A DNA stretch of 32,789 bases, from positions 1-32,789 of the forward strand of contig CANJSX010000007.1 of the NCBI GenBank assembly GCA_947477055.1, given 5' to 3'. Of the stretch, positions 12,301 to 21,493 are shown in pieces. This DNA comes from Sphingomonadaceae bacterium (GTDB lineage Bacteria > Pseudomonadota > Alphaproteobacteria > Sphingomonadales > Sphingomonadaceae). The notes under the pieces were generated by a model. The model had not been told where the DNA came from. It saw only the letters and a list, made by a program, of their open reading frames with translations, and made no database searches. Each line of letters starts with the position of its first letter. Position 1 is the stretch's first letter. The position numbers were made by a program, and so were the translations under genes.

Positions 12301-13253
12301 GTTTGCCCAAGCTACATGTTGCCGTGCTGATGGGCGGCTGGTCAAACGAACGGCCGGTCAGCCTCATGTCGGGTGAGGGCGTGGCCAAGGCGCTGGAGGA
12401 GCGCGGTCACACGGTCACGCGGATCGACATGGGCCGCGATGTTGCCCTGAAGCTGAGCGAAGCCAAGCCCGACGTGGTGTTCAACGCGCTCCACGGCACC
12501 CCCGGCGAGGACGGGACGGTGCAGGGGATGATGGACCTGATGGGGCTGACCTACACCCATTCCGGCCTCGTCACCTCGGTCATCGCGATCGACAAGGAAT
12601 TGACCAAGCAGGCGCTGGTGCCGCATGGCATTCCGATGCCCGGCGGGCAGATCGTGGCCAGTGCGGAGCTGTTCGAGAAGGACCCGCTGGAGCGCCCCTA
12701 TGTGCTCAAGCCGGTCAACGAAGGCTCCTCGGTCGGGGTCGCCATCGTCACTGCCGAGGGCAATTATGGCAATCCGATCGCCCGCGACGCCAAGGGGCCA
12801 TGGCAGGAGTTCAAGGAACTGCTGGCCGAGCCCTACATCCGCGGGCGTGAGCTGACCACGGCTGTGCTGGGCGACCGCACGCTGATGGTCACCGAGCTCA
12901 AACCCAAGTCCGGCTTCTATGATTTCGATGCCAAATATACCGACGGGTTGACCGAGCATGTCTGCCCGGCCGAGATTCCCGACGAGATCACCCGCGCCTG
13001 CCTCGATATTGCGCTGCGCTGCCATCAGCTGCTCGGCTGCAAGGGCTGCAGCCGCACCGATTTCCGCTGGGACGACGAACGCGGGGTCGAGGGGCTGTTC
13101 GTGCTCGAAACCAACACCCAACCGGGGATGACCCCGCTCAGCCTGGTGCCGGAACAGGCCCGGCATCTGGGCATCTCCTATGGCGAACTGGTCGAAATGA
13201 TCATTGCCGAAGCCATCGCCGACAAGGGCGCCGACCAGGGGGGCAGGTCATGA
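12297..13253 (+). CDS. ddl: D-alanine--D-alanine ligase
   Basis: ATP-grasp protein: LHGTPGEDGTVQG, VLKPVNEGSSVGV, ETNTQPGMTPLSLVPEQA; GTG at 12297 in GTGA overlap with murB. Confidence 0.94.
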   Translation: MSLPKLHVAVLMGGWSNERPVSLMSGEGVAKALEERGHTVTRIDMGRDVALKLSEAKPDVVFNALHGTPGEDGTVQGMMDLMGLTYTHSGLVTSVIAIDKELTKQALVPHGIPMPGGQIVASAELFEKDPLERPYVLKPVNEGSSVGVAIVTAEGNYGNPIARDAKGPWQEFKELLAEPYIRGRELTTAVLGDRTLMVTELKPKSGFYDFDAKYTDGLTEHVCPAEIPDEITRACLDIALRCHQLLGCKGCSRTDFRWDDERGVEGLFVLETNTQPGMTPLSLVPEQARHLGISYGELVEMIIAEAIADKGADQGGRS

Positions 13254-14227
13254 GCCAGAAGATCAAGCGCGGAGGCAAGAGCGTGCGCAAGGCCGCCGCC
13301 GCGCAGAGCACCGCGCGCAAGGTCCGCACTGCCCGGGCCCGCACCGGCTCCACCCTCAACACGGTGATGCAGTGGCTGCCGCTGAATGAAGCGCAGCTGC
13401 ACACGGCGTTCCTCGGCGGCACGCTGGCGCTCGCGCTGGCGCTGGGCTGGGGGGTGGTGAGCTATGCCGGCCTGCCGCAGCTGGCCGGGCAACAATTCGC
13501 GCTGGCCGCCGCCGATGCCGGCTTCTCGGTCGACAAGGTCGAGGTGCGCGGGGTCAAGCATCTCAACGAACTCAAGGTCTACGAGCGGATTCAGGGCGAT
13601 ATCGGCGTGCCGATGCCTGAGCTCGACGTCGACCGCATTCGCGACGAGCTGACCGCCCTGTCCTGGGTGGAAGACGCGCGGGTTTCGCGCCAACTGCCCG
13701 ACCGGCTGGTGATTGACATCGTCGAGCGCACGCCCCACGCGGTGCTGCGCAAGGCCGACCGGTTGGTGCTGATCGATGCCAAGGGGCACGAGCTGGAAGT
13801 CGCCTCCTCCGCCCGGGCCAAGGGCAAGCTGGTGTTGGGCGGGCCGGGCGCCGGCCAGCAGGTAGAAGCGCTGACTGCACTGCTCACCGCCGCACCGGCG
13901 CTCAAGCCGCAGGTGCGCGAGGCCGAATGGGTCGGCAATCGCCGCTGGAACCTGACCTTCAAGACCGGGCAGGTGCTCGCCCTGCCCGAAGGCGGGCGGC
14001 CTTCAGCCGATGCGCTGGTCGCCTTCGCCCGGCTCGATGGGACCAATCGCCTGCTCGGCGGGCGGGTCGCTGCCTTCGACATGCGCGCGCCGGACCGGAT
14101 CTACCTGCGCGTTCCGGGCCGGAGTGATCCGGTCCCTGTGCCCGTCGCCGCGCCCGCAACCAAGGTCGCCACTGCCGAGGCGACCCCGGCCAAGCCGCAA
14201 GCTGCGAAGAAAAAGGACGACAACTGA
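13250..14227 (+). CDS. ftsQ: Cell division protein FtsQ
   Basis: Basic N-terminus, single TM, POTRA-like FSVDKVEVRGVKHLNELKVYE, LSWVEDARVSRQLPDRLVIDIVERTPHAV; between ddl and ftsA. Confidence 0.9.
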   Translation: MSQKIKRGGKSVRKAAAAQSTARKVRTARARTGSTLNTVMQWLPLNEAQLHTAFLGGTLALALALGWGVVSYAGLPQLAGQQFALAAADAGFSVDKVEVRGVKHLNELKVYERIQGDIGVPMPELDVDRIRDELTALSWVEDARVSRQLPDRLVIDIVERTPHAVLRKADRLVLIDAKGHELEVASSARAKGKLVLGGPGAGQQVEALTALLTAAPALKPQVREAEWVGNRRWNLTFKTGQVLALPEGGRPSADALVAFARLDGTNRLLGGRVAAFDMRAPDRIYLRVPGRSDPVPVPVAAPATKVATAEATPAKPQAAKKKDDN

Positions 14228-15507
14228 TGGCCGGTCCCCGGATCAATCGCGTGTTCGGAGCGGTCAATATCGGTTCTTTCCGCATTTCCGCCATCGTCGC
14301 AGGGATTTCCGACACCGGCGAGATGATGATCCTCGGTTCCGGCCACCGTGCCGCGCAGGGGATCAAGCGCGGCTACGTTACCGATATGTCGGCCGCCACC
14401 TATGCCATTCGCGATGCGATCGAACGGGCCGAGCGGATGGCCAATACCTCGATCCAGAGCGTGTGGATCGGCTGTTCCGGCGCGGGGCTGGCCAGCCAGA
14501 TCGCGCAGGTCGAGGTCGATATTCGCGGGCGGCGGATCGAGCAGGAGGATATCGACCTGCTGCTGGTCTCGGCCCGCGACGTGATCCAGCCCGACGGGCG
14601 GATGGTGCTTCACGCGCAGCCGGCGCATTACACCCTCGACGGCGCGCACGGCGTGCCCAATCCCCGGGGCCTCCATGCCGAGCGGCTCGGGGTCGATATC
14701 CATGTGATGCTGGCCGACGGCGCCCCGGTCCGCAACATCACCGAAGCGGTTCAGAACGCGCATCTCCAGGTCGAGGCGGTGGTCGCCTCGCCGATCGCGG
14801 CCGGCCATTCCTGCCTGACGCCCGAGGAGCGCGAACTGGGGGTGGCGCTGGTCGAATTCGGGGCGCAGGTCACCAACGTCTCGGTGTTTACCGGGGGCAT
14901 GCTGGTCGGGCTGGTCTCGATCCCGATGGGCTCGGGCGACATCACCGATGCGATCGCTTCGGCCTTCGGGATCCGGCGCTTTCAGGCCGAACGACTCAAA
15001 TGCGTCAACGGCTCGGCCATCGCCAGCCCGGCCGATCACCGCGAGATGATCCCGGTCAACGGCCCGGGCGATGAGGCAAACGGCCCGATCGCGCGCCATG
15101 CCGACGACAAAAACCGCATTCCCCGGGCTGAGCTGATTTCGGTCATCACCGGCCAGCTGGGACGGCTGACGGACGAGATCTCACGCGCGCTGAGCGAACT
15201 GGGCTTCACTGGTGCCCGCGGCCAGCAGGTGGTCGTCACCGGAGGCGGAGCGGAGCTGGCGGGGTTGGCCGATTTCGCCCAGGCCGCGCTCGGCAAGCCG
15301 GTACGGATCGGCAAGCCGCCGGCACTCAAGGGGCTGGCCGAGGCCCATGCCACGCCGGGCTTTTCGACCCTGGCCGGCCTGGCGCTCTACGCTGCGGCCG
15401 ATCCTATGGATATCCGGGCGATCGGACCGAGTTTCCAGCAGACCACGCGCTATTCCGGAATTGGCCTCGCAGGCCGGGTTCTGCATGCTTTGAAGGAGTA
15501 TTTCTGA
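14227..15507 (+). CDS. ftsA: Cell division protein FtsA
   Basis: Actin-like ATPase: RVFGAVNIGSFRISAIVAG, IKRGYVTDM, VVVTGGGAELAGL; directly before ftsZ. Confidence 0.94.
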   Translation: MAGPRINRVFGAVNIGSFRISAIVAGISDTGEMMILGSGHRAAQGIKRGYVTDMSAATYAIRDAIERAERMANTSIQSVWIGCSGAGLASQIAQVEVDIRGRRIEQEDIDLLLVSARDVIQPDGRMVLHAQPAHYTLDGAHGVPNPRGLHAERLGVDIHVMLADGAPVRNITEAVQNAHLQVEAVVASPIAAGHSCLTPEERELGVALVEFGAQVTNVSVFTGGMLVGLVSIPMGSGDITDAIASAFGIRRFQAERLKCVNGSAIASPADHREMIPVNGPGDEANGPIARHADDKNRIPRAELISVITGQLGRLTDEISRALSELGFTGARGQQVVVTGGGAELAGLADFAQAALGKPVRIGKPPALKGLAEAHATPGFSTLAGLALYAAADPMDIRAIGPSFQQTTRYSGIGLAGRVLHALKEYF

Positions 15508-15629
15508 GGCGGTTTACGGAAGATTGCAGGAAATTGGGATTGTGGACAACCCTGTGGGCCGCTTTGATTCGACGTCACTATGAGTGCAACCTCGCAAGGA
15601 TTTTGAAATCTGGCATTCGCGTGCCTGAT

Positions 15630-15634
15630 AGGAG
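15630..15634 (+). promoter_or_regulatory. Ribosome binding site for ftsZ (AGGAG)
   Basis: AGGAG followed by AGCGCA and ATG at 15641. Confidence 0.7.
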
Positions 15635-15640
15635 AGCGCA

Positions 15641-17188
15641 ATGAGCATCAATATCGGACCGCCGGCTGTCGAGGAGCTCCGTCCGCGGATCACCGTGATC
15701 GGCGTTGGCGGGGCCGGCGGCAACGCCATCGCCAACATGATCGGCGCCGAGATCGAGGGGGTCGACTTCATCGTCGCCAATACCGATGCGCAGGCGTTGA
15801 ACACCTCGGTGTCGGAACACCGCATCCAGCTGGGCGCGGACATCACCCAGGGCCTCGGCGCGGGTGCCCGGCCGGAAGTGGGACGCGCGGCGGCCGAGGA
15901 AAGCCTCGAGCATATCCAGCGCGCGCTTGAAGGCGTGCATATGTGCTTCATCGCTGCCGGCATGGGCGGCGGCACCGGCACCGGCGCCGCCCCGGTCATC
16001 GCCAAGGTGGCGCGCGAAAAGGGCGTGCTGACCGTCGGCGTAGTGACCAAGCCGTTCCTGTTCGAAGGCACCCGCCGGATGCGCGCGGCCGAGGCCGGGA
16101 TCGAGGAGCTGCAGAAGCACGTCGATACGCTGATCGTCATCCCCAACCAGAACCTGTTCCTGGTCGCCAAGGCGGATACGACCTTCAAGGACGCCTTCCA
16201 GATGGCGGACGAGGTACTCCAGCAGGGCGTTCGTTCGATCACCGATCTGATGGTCATGCCCGGCCTGATCAACCTCGACTTTGCCGATGTCCGCTCGGTC
16301 ATGGCCGAGATGGGCAAGGCGATGATGGGCACCGGCGAGGGCGAGGGGGAGAACCGCGCGCTCGAGGCGGCCGAAAAGGCGATTGCCAACCCGCTGCTCG
16401 ATGGCGTCTCGATGCAGGGCGCCAAGGGGGTGATCATCTCGATCATCGGCGGCGACGACATGAAGCTGCTCGAAGTCGACGAAGCCGCGAACCATATCCG
16501 CGAACTGGTCGATCCCAATGCCAACATCATCTGGGGCAGCGCCTTCAATCCTGATCTGAACGGCAAGATCCGCGTTTCGGTGGTCGCCACCGGGATCGAG
16601 CAGAACGTCGATCAACTCCACAACGCCACGCAGGCGGCGCCCTTCAGTCTGGGCGGTTCACGCGGGCCAGCGCGGCCCTCGGCGATCGAGCCCGTTGCCA
16701 TGAAGCCGCTGTTCGAGCCTGCGGCCCCGGCGATCGAGCCTGAGCCCGAGCCGGAACCGGTGTATGACCTTGCTGCCGAAGAGGCTGAACCGGCGGAAGT
16801 TGCCGAGGATACAGCCTATGGCTCGCTGCTCGCGGCGGCGGGCGGTGCCACGGCGGCGCAGGCCGAGGACTGGGACGACGGCGAGGAAGATCCGCTCGAT
16901 CTGGCGGAGGAATATTCGCCGGAACCCCAGCCTGAGACGGCGAGCGACGAGCTGCTGCTCGATGCGACGCGGCTCGAAGAGGAAGACGAGCCGGTCTCAC
17001 CGCTGGCGACCAAGCGTCGTAACTTGCTGGGCGGCGGTGATGGCGGACCGGGTGGCACCCTGTTCGAACGCATGGCCAATCTGTCGCGCGGCGGACCGTC
17101 GAGCAAGGATGATGAAGACGAGGATGACGACGACGGTGGTCCGTCGATCAGCATCCCGCGCTTCCTCGGGCGGCAAAACAACCAGTAA
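15641..17188 (+). CDS. ftsZ: Cell division protein FtsZ
   Basis: Tubulin signature [24 protein letters not shown]-terminus, long acidic linker, C-terminal peptide [13 protein letters not shown]. Confidence 0.98.
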   Translation: MSINIGPPAVEELRPRITVIGVGGAGGNAIANMIGAEIEGVDFIVANTDAQALNTSVSEHRIQLGADITQGLGAGARPEVGRAAAEESLEHIQRALEGVHMCFIAAGMGGGTGTGAAPVIAKVAREKGVLTVGVVTKPFLFEGTRRMRAAEAGIEELQKHVDTLIVIPNQNLFLVAKADTTFKDAFQMADEVLQQGVRSITDLMVMPGLINLDFADVRSVMAEMGKAMMGTGEGEGENRALEAAEKAIANPLLDGVSMQGAKGVIISIIGGDDMKLLEVDEAANHIRELVDPNANIIWGSAFNPDLNGKIRVSVVATGIEQNVDQLHNATQAAPFSLGGSRGPARPSAIEPVAMKPLFEPAAPAIEPEPEPEPVYDLAAEEAEPAEVAEDTAYGSLLAAAGGATAAQAEDWDDGEEDPLDLAEEYSPEPQPETASDELLLDATRLEEEDEPVSPLATKRRNLLGGGDGGPGGTLFERMANLSRGGPSSKDDEDEDDDDGGPSISIPRFLGRQNNQ

Positions 17189-17322
17189 TCGACACGGGTT
17201 GCGGCGGCCGTGATTTTGGGCGCCGTGATTGTGTCGCCGGTTCTGCCTGGGTTAAGCGCGACCCGAACAGAAGCGTGCGGGCCATGGCTGTTGCCTCGGG
17301 CAGATGGGATCGGGACGTGCGG

Positions 17323-19032
17323 ATGCGCGTGAAATGCAGTTTGCTGGGATGGGCCGCCCTCGGCGCGCTGGTGTCGGGCGTTTCCCCGGTGCTGGCGCAG
17401 AGCGGCACCATTGCGCAGCCGGTGGTCCAGCAGATCCCGGGCGCCGAGGGCATGCGGCTCAATGCAGCCCTCGGGCGTCTTGGCCAGAACCCGCGCGATA
17501 TCGATGCGCTGATTGATGCTGGCAATGCCGCACTGGCGATGGGTGATGTCGATGCCGCAGTCGGCTTCTTCCGCCGGGCGGGACAGCTTTCGCCCAGCGA
17601 TGGCCGGATCAAGGCCGGACTAGCCGGCGCGCTGGTGCGCAATGCCGATCCCTATACTGCGATCACGCTGTTCACCGCGGCGCAGGAGGCCGGGGTCAAG
17701 ACCGCCGTAATGCTCTCCGATCGGGGGCTGGCCTATGACATGGTCGGCGATAACGCCAGGGCGCAGGGCTATTACCGCGAAGCACTGGCGCTAGGCACGA
17801 ATGACGAGACGGTTCGGCGGCTGGCGCTGAGTCTCGCAATCTCGCGTGACCGGCGCGGCGCGGAGACGGTGCTTTCGATGCAGCTCACCCGGCAGGACAA
17901 GGCCGCCTGGCGCACCCGCGCCTTTGCGCTGGCCATCCTCGGCTTGCAGGAAGAGGCAGTCTCGATCGCGCGCACGACCATGCCGGAGGAGCTGGCCACG
18001 GCGATGGCGCCCTACCTGCGCTATATGCCGCTGCTGACCAAGGCCCAGCAGGCCTCCGCTGCCAATCTCGGCCAGTTCCCGCGTGCCTCCGAGATCGGCC
18101 ATGACGACCCGCGCATTGCCGCCTTTGCGCCGACCCGGGCACCCGCCCCGGTGCAGGTAGCGCTGGCGCCGGCTGCCCAGCAGCCCGGGCGCGGCCGACG
18201 CGGTACGCAGGTGCGCACCCCAGCGCCCGAACCGACCCGGCTCGCGGCGGCTACTCCGCGCGCGGTCCCGGCAGCTCCGCCCGAGCCGATGCCCTCGCGC
18301 GAGGTTTCGCGTGAGGTTTCGGCGGCCTCGGCACCCCCGGCCAGGTCGCAACCGACCCGGACCTCGGCCGCTGCCCCGGCGGTGACGGTATCGACGACCA
18401 CCGCCGCAGCACTGGCGCCGCCGCCCCGGCCAATGGTCGAACCGCCGTCGGCTGCGCCACCGCCGGTTGTTGCCGGGCGCCCGGCCGCGGGCTTCGATCT
18501 GGCGCAGACGCCCGGCACGATCCGGACCGAAGCAGCCGTTGCTTCTACATCTCCGCCGCCGGTCCCGAAGCCAGTACCTGCACCGGCACCCGTTGCACCA
18601 CCGCCGCGCGCCCGGCTGGCCGATGCCTTTGCCGAATTCGCCGCCGCGCCTCCTGCCCGCGTTGTCGCGCCGGCCTCAGGGGCGGTCGATATCCGGCGCA
18701 TCACTCCGGCGCGCGATCCGGCGGCTGTGGCCAAGGCCAAACCGTTGCCGCCCGCGCATCCCAGCCGGATCTGGGTCCAGATCGGTGTCGGACGTGACAA
18801 GAACGCGATGGGCTTTGACTGGCGGCGGCTGTCGCGCGCCTCGCCCGACCTGTTCCGCAGCCGCCATCCCTTCGTCAGTGACTGGGGGCGGACCAACCGC
18901 CTGCTGACCGGTCCTTTCGTTACCGAGGCCGCCGCCGACGCCTTTGTCGCCAAATTGAAGAAGGGCCATGTCGACGATGCCTTCGTCTGGACCAGTCCGG
19001 CCGGGCAGGTTGTCGACCAGCTCGATGACTGA
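17323..19032 (+). CDS. TPR-containing SPOR domain protein, secreted
   Basis: Signal peptide-like MRVKCSLLGWAALGALVSGVSPVLAQ; TPR-like repeats; Pro/Ala-rich linker; C-terminal SPOR-like domain (PSRIWVQIGVGRDKNAMGFDWRR...LLTGPFVTEAAADAFVAKLKK). A GTG start at 17275 is also possible. Confidence 0.8.
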   Translation: MRVKCSLLGWAALGALVSGVSPVLAQSGTIAQPVVQQIPGAEGMRLNAALGRLGQNPRDIDALIDAGNAALAMGDVDAAVGFFRRAGQLSPSDGRIKAGLAGALVRNADPYTAITLFTAAQEAGVKTAVMLSDRGLAYDMVGDNARAQGYYREALALGTNDETVRRLALSLAISRDRRGAETVLSMQLTRQDKAAWRTRAFALAILGLQEEAVSIARTTMPEELATAMAPYLRYMPLLTKAQQASAANLGQFPRASEIGHDDPRIAAFAPTRAPAPVQVALAPAAQQPGRGRRGTQVRTPAPEPTRLAAATPRAVPAAPPEPMPSREVSREVSAASAPPARSQPTRTSAAAPAVTVSTTTAAALAPPPRPMVEPPSAAPPPVVAGRPAAGFDLAQTPGTIRTEAAVASTSPPPVPKPVPAPAPVAPPPRARLADAFAEFAAAPPARVVAPASGAVDIRRITPARDPAAVAKAKPLPPAHPSRIWVQIGVGRDKNAMGFDWRRLSRASPDLFRSRHPFVSDWGRTNRLLTGPFVTEAAADAFVAKLKKGHVDDAFVWTSPAGQVVDQLDD

Positions 19033-19181
19033 GCGGCGTGCCGGGTCGCGGATCCACCGCTTTTCCACACCTTGTAAACAGGCTTATCGAGTTATGCGCA
19101 GCCCCGGTGCGCTGCCGGATTGTGTGGGCTCCATCCCCGACGCATCCACCCAGCCATAGCAATGAAGGCAGGACGGTTCGC

Positions 19182-19688
19182 ATGAGAATGGGTCAAAGTG
19201 ACTATGGGCGGGAAGAAGATGCCGCGCCCGTGGACATGCTGGCCTCGCTGTTCGAGGCGCGCGGCTGGCCCTATGAGTTTACCGGCGAGGGCGAGATTTC
19301 CGCCGACATCCAGGGTTCGTGGGCGAAATATCAGGTGCGCGGCATCTGGGGCGTTCACGATCATGTGCTGCAGCTGCTGTGCCTGCCCGATATCCGCGTG
19401 CCGGACGACAAGCGCGCGGCGATGTATGAGGCGCTGGCGCTGATCAACGAGCAGGTCTGGCTCGGCCATTTCGACATCTGGTCGAACGGCGGCGTGCTGC
19501 TCTATCGCCACGGGCTGATGCTGGGCGACGAGGGCCTGCTCAGCCTGGCGCAGGCGCAAACGGCGGTGGAAGCGGCGATCGAGGATTGCGACCGGTTCTA
19601 TCCGGTCTTCCAGTTCATCCTGTGGGGCGACAAGACCCCGGCCGAAGCCCTCGCCAGCGCACTGGTGGACGCTGCGGGCGAAGCGTAA
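19182..19688 (+). CDS. YbjN domain-containing protein
   Basis: 168 aa, resembles the YbjN family by recall (FEARGWPYEFTGEGEISADIQGSWAKYQVRGIW ... FDIWSNGGVLLYRHGLML); ATG at 19182 (MRMGQSDYGR). Confidence 0.75.
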   Translation: MRMGQSDYGREEDAAPVDMLASLFEARGWPYEFTGEGEISADIQGSWAKYQVRGIWGVHDHVLQLLCLPDIRVPDDKRAAMYEALALINEQVWLGHFDIWSNGGVLLYRHGLMLGDEGLLSLAQAQTAVEAAIEDCDRFYPVFQFILWGDKTPAEALASALVDAAGEA

Positions 19689-19698
19689 GGCGCTGGCC

Positions 19699-20505
19699 AT
19701 GGCACGGCTTGATTCGATTCTCATCATCGGTTGCGGCAATATGGGCGGGGCGATGCTCTCCGGCTGGCTTGCGGGCGGCCTCGCGCCCGGGCGATTCACC
19801 GTGGTCGATCCGCTGCTGGCGGAGGCTCCGGCGGGCATCCGCCTGCTGCGCGAACTGCCGGGCGACGCCTTCGATGTCGTGTTGCTGGGGGTGAAGCCGC
19901 AGTTGCTCGGTGATGTCGCACCGCAGCTCTCGGCCCTGATCGGGCCGGGCACCGTGCTGCTGTCGATCCTTGCTGGCGCCGAACTCGGCAGCCTGGCCGA
20001 ACGCTTTCCCGATGCCGGAGCGATCGTGCGGATCATGCCGAACCTCGCCGCTGCCATCGGCAAGTCGCCCATGGCGCTGTTTGCGCGCGGGCTGGACGAT
20101 GCGGGCACGGCTAGGGTTACGGCATTGTTGCAGCCGCTCGGCACGCCCGAGTGGCTGGCGGAGGAAGGGCTGTTCGACCTCGTTACCGCGCTGGCGGGAT
20201 CTGGTCCGGCCTTCGTCTACCGGTTCATCGATGCCCTTGCGGCGGGAGCCACGCGGCTCGGGCTGCCGGCCGAACAGGCGCAGCGGCTTGCGGTTGCCAC
20301 GGTAGAAGGCTCGGCGGCGTTGGCGTCGGCATCCCCGCATTCGCCGGGCGAGCTGGCCAACCGCGTTGCCAGCCCGGGCGGGACCACTCGCGCAGGGCTT
20401 GATGTGTTGGATCATGACGCCGCGCTCGCCGCGCTGATCGAGGCAACGCTCAAGGCAGCGCGCGATCGCAGTGCCGAAATGGCTCGCGAAGCCCGATCGC
20501 GCTGA
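19699..20505 (+). CDS. proC: Pyrroline-5-carboxylate reductase
   Basis: N-terminal IIGCGNMGGAMLSGWL; VLLGVKPQLLGDV; C-terminal ELANRVASPGGTTRAGLDVLD signature. Confidence 0.95.
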   Translation: MARLDSILIIGCGNMGGAMLSGWLAGGLAPGRFTVVDPLLAEAPAGIRLLRELPGDAFDVVLLGVKPQLLGDVAPQLSALIGPGTVLLSILAGAELGSLAERFPDAGAIVRIMPNLAAAIGKSPMALFARGLDDAGTARVTALLQPLGTPEWLAEEGLFDLVTALAGSGPAFVYRFIDALAAGATRLGLPAEQAQRLAVATVEGSAALASASPHSPGELANRVASPGGTTRAGLDVLDHDAALAALIEATLKAARDRSAEMAREARSR

Positions 20506-20535
20506 ACTCCTGCGACAAATCGCGACAAACTGATT

Positions 20536-20574
20536 CTCGGGCTATGTCCGGTTTTGCTTGAATCCGGACCCGAG
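20536..20574 (+). other. Candidate stem-loop between proC and the Bax-inhibitor-1 family gene
   Basis: CTCGG-(GCTAT bulge)-GTCCGG ... CCGGAC-CCGAG inverted repeat read directly. Confidence 0.5.
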
Positions 20575-20637
20575 CCATCCGATACTGCACTCGTGCCCCG
20601 GCTATCGTGCCTGGGGCCGACAAGGAGTTTGACCAAG

Positions 20638-21390
20638 ATGGCAAATTGGAACGATCCCCAGCCCCCGCGCCAGAGCACGGGCTTCGGTGCGTCTCCGAGC
20701 CTGAACGGCGAAGTGATTGGCACGCGTGCGGGCATTGACGCGGGCCTGCGCCGCTACATGCTGTCGATTTACAACTACATGGCCTCGGGCGTGCTGCTCT
20801 CGGGTGTCGTGGCGATGCTGTTCGCCAGTTCGGGCATGGCAGCAGCGATGATGGTAACCCCGCTCAAATGGGTCATCATGCTCGCACCGCTCGGTTTCGT
20901 CTTCGGCATGAGCCTGGGCGCGAACCGGATGCAGACCTCCACCTTGCAGGCCCTGTTCTGGGGCTTCTGTGTGGTGATGGGCCTGTCGCTCTCGACGATC
21001 TTCCTCGTCTTTACCGGCGCCTCGATCGCGACGACCTTTGTCTCCACCGCAGCCGCCTTCGCGGGCCTCAGCCTCTATGGCTATACCACGAAGCGCGATC
21101 TATCGGGCATGGGCACCTTCCTGATCATGGGCCTGATCGGGCTGATGGTGGCGATGGTAGTGAACATCTTCGTCCAGTCGAGCGCGATGCAGTTCGTGAT
21201 CTCGGCTGCTGGCGTGCTGATCTTCGCCGGACTTACCGCCTATGACACGCAGAAGCTGCGCGCGATATACTACCAGGTGGCCGGGACCGATTTCGCCGGC
21301 AAGGCTGTGGTGCTGGGCGCGCTCAATCTCTATCTCGATTTCATCAACATGTTCCAGTTCTTGCTGACCTTCCTCGGCGATCGCCGCTGA
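20638..21390 (+). CDS. Bax inhibitor-1 / YccA family membrane protein
   Basis: About seven hydrophobic segments; family motif TAYDTQKLRAIYYQV and C-terminal GALNLYLDFINMFQFLLTFLGDRR. Confidence 0.92.
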   Translation: MANWNDPQPPRQSTGFGASPSLNGEVIGTRAGIDAGLRRYMLSIYNYMASGVLLSGVVAMLFASSGMAAAMMVTPLKWVIMLAPLGFVFGMSLGANRMQTSTLQALFWGFCVVMGLSLSTIFLVFTGASIATTFVSTAAAFAGLSLYGYTTKRDLSGMGTFLIMGLIGLMVAMVVNIFVQSSAMQFVISAAGVLIFAGLTAYDTQKLRAIYYQVAGTDFAGKAVVLGALNLYLDFINMFQFLLTFLGDRR

Positions 21391-21411
21391 TCCTCACGCA
21401 ACGACCAGTCG

Positions 21412-21449
21412 TGCCCGGCGCGCCGTCTGTCGCGCCGGGCATTTTCTTT
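21412..21449 (+). terminator. Rho-independent terminator after the Bax-inhibitor-1 family gene
   Basis: TGCCCGGCGCG-CCGTCTGT-CGCGCCGGGCA-TTTTCTTT: perfect 11-bp GC-rich stem plus T-tract. Confidence 0.9.
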
Positions 21450-21493
21450 GTGTCGGCCTTGGGATACCAGTGCCGGACAGGCGGGTCGGGAGT

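Noticed and set aside
17189-17322. CGACAC...GTGTCG inverted repeat and duplicated GCCGTGATT between ftsZ and the SPOR gene as a terminator
   Set aside because: Stem is short, poorly continuous and lacks a T-tract; not convincing.
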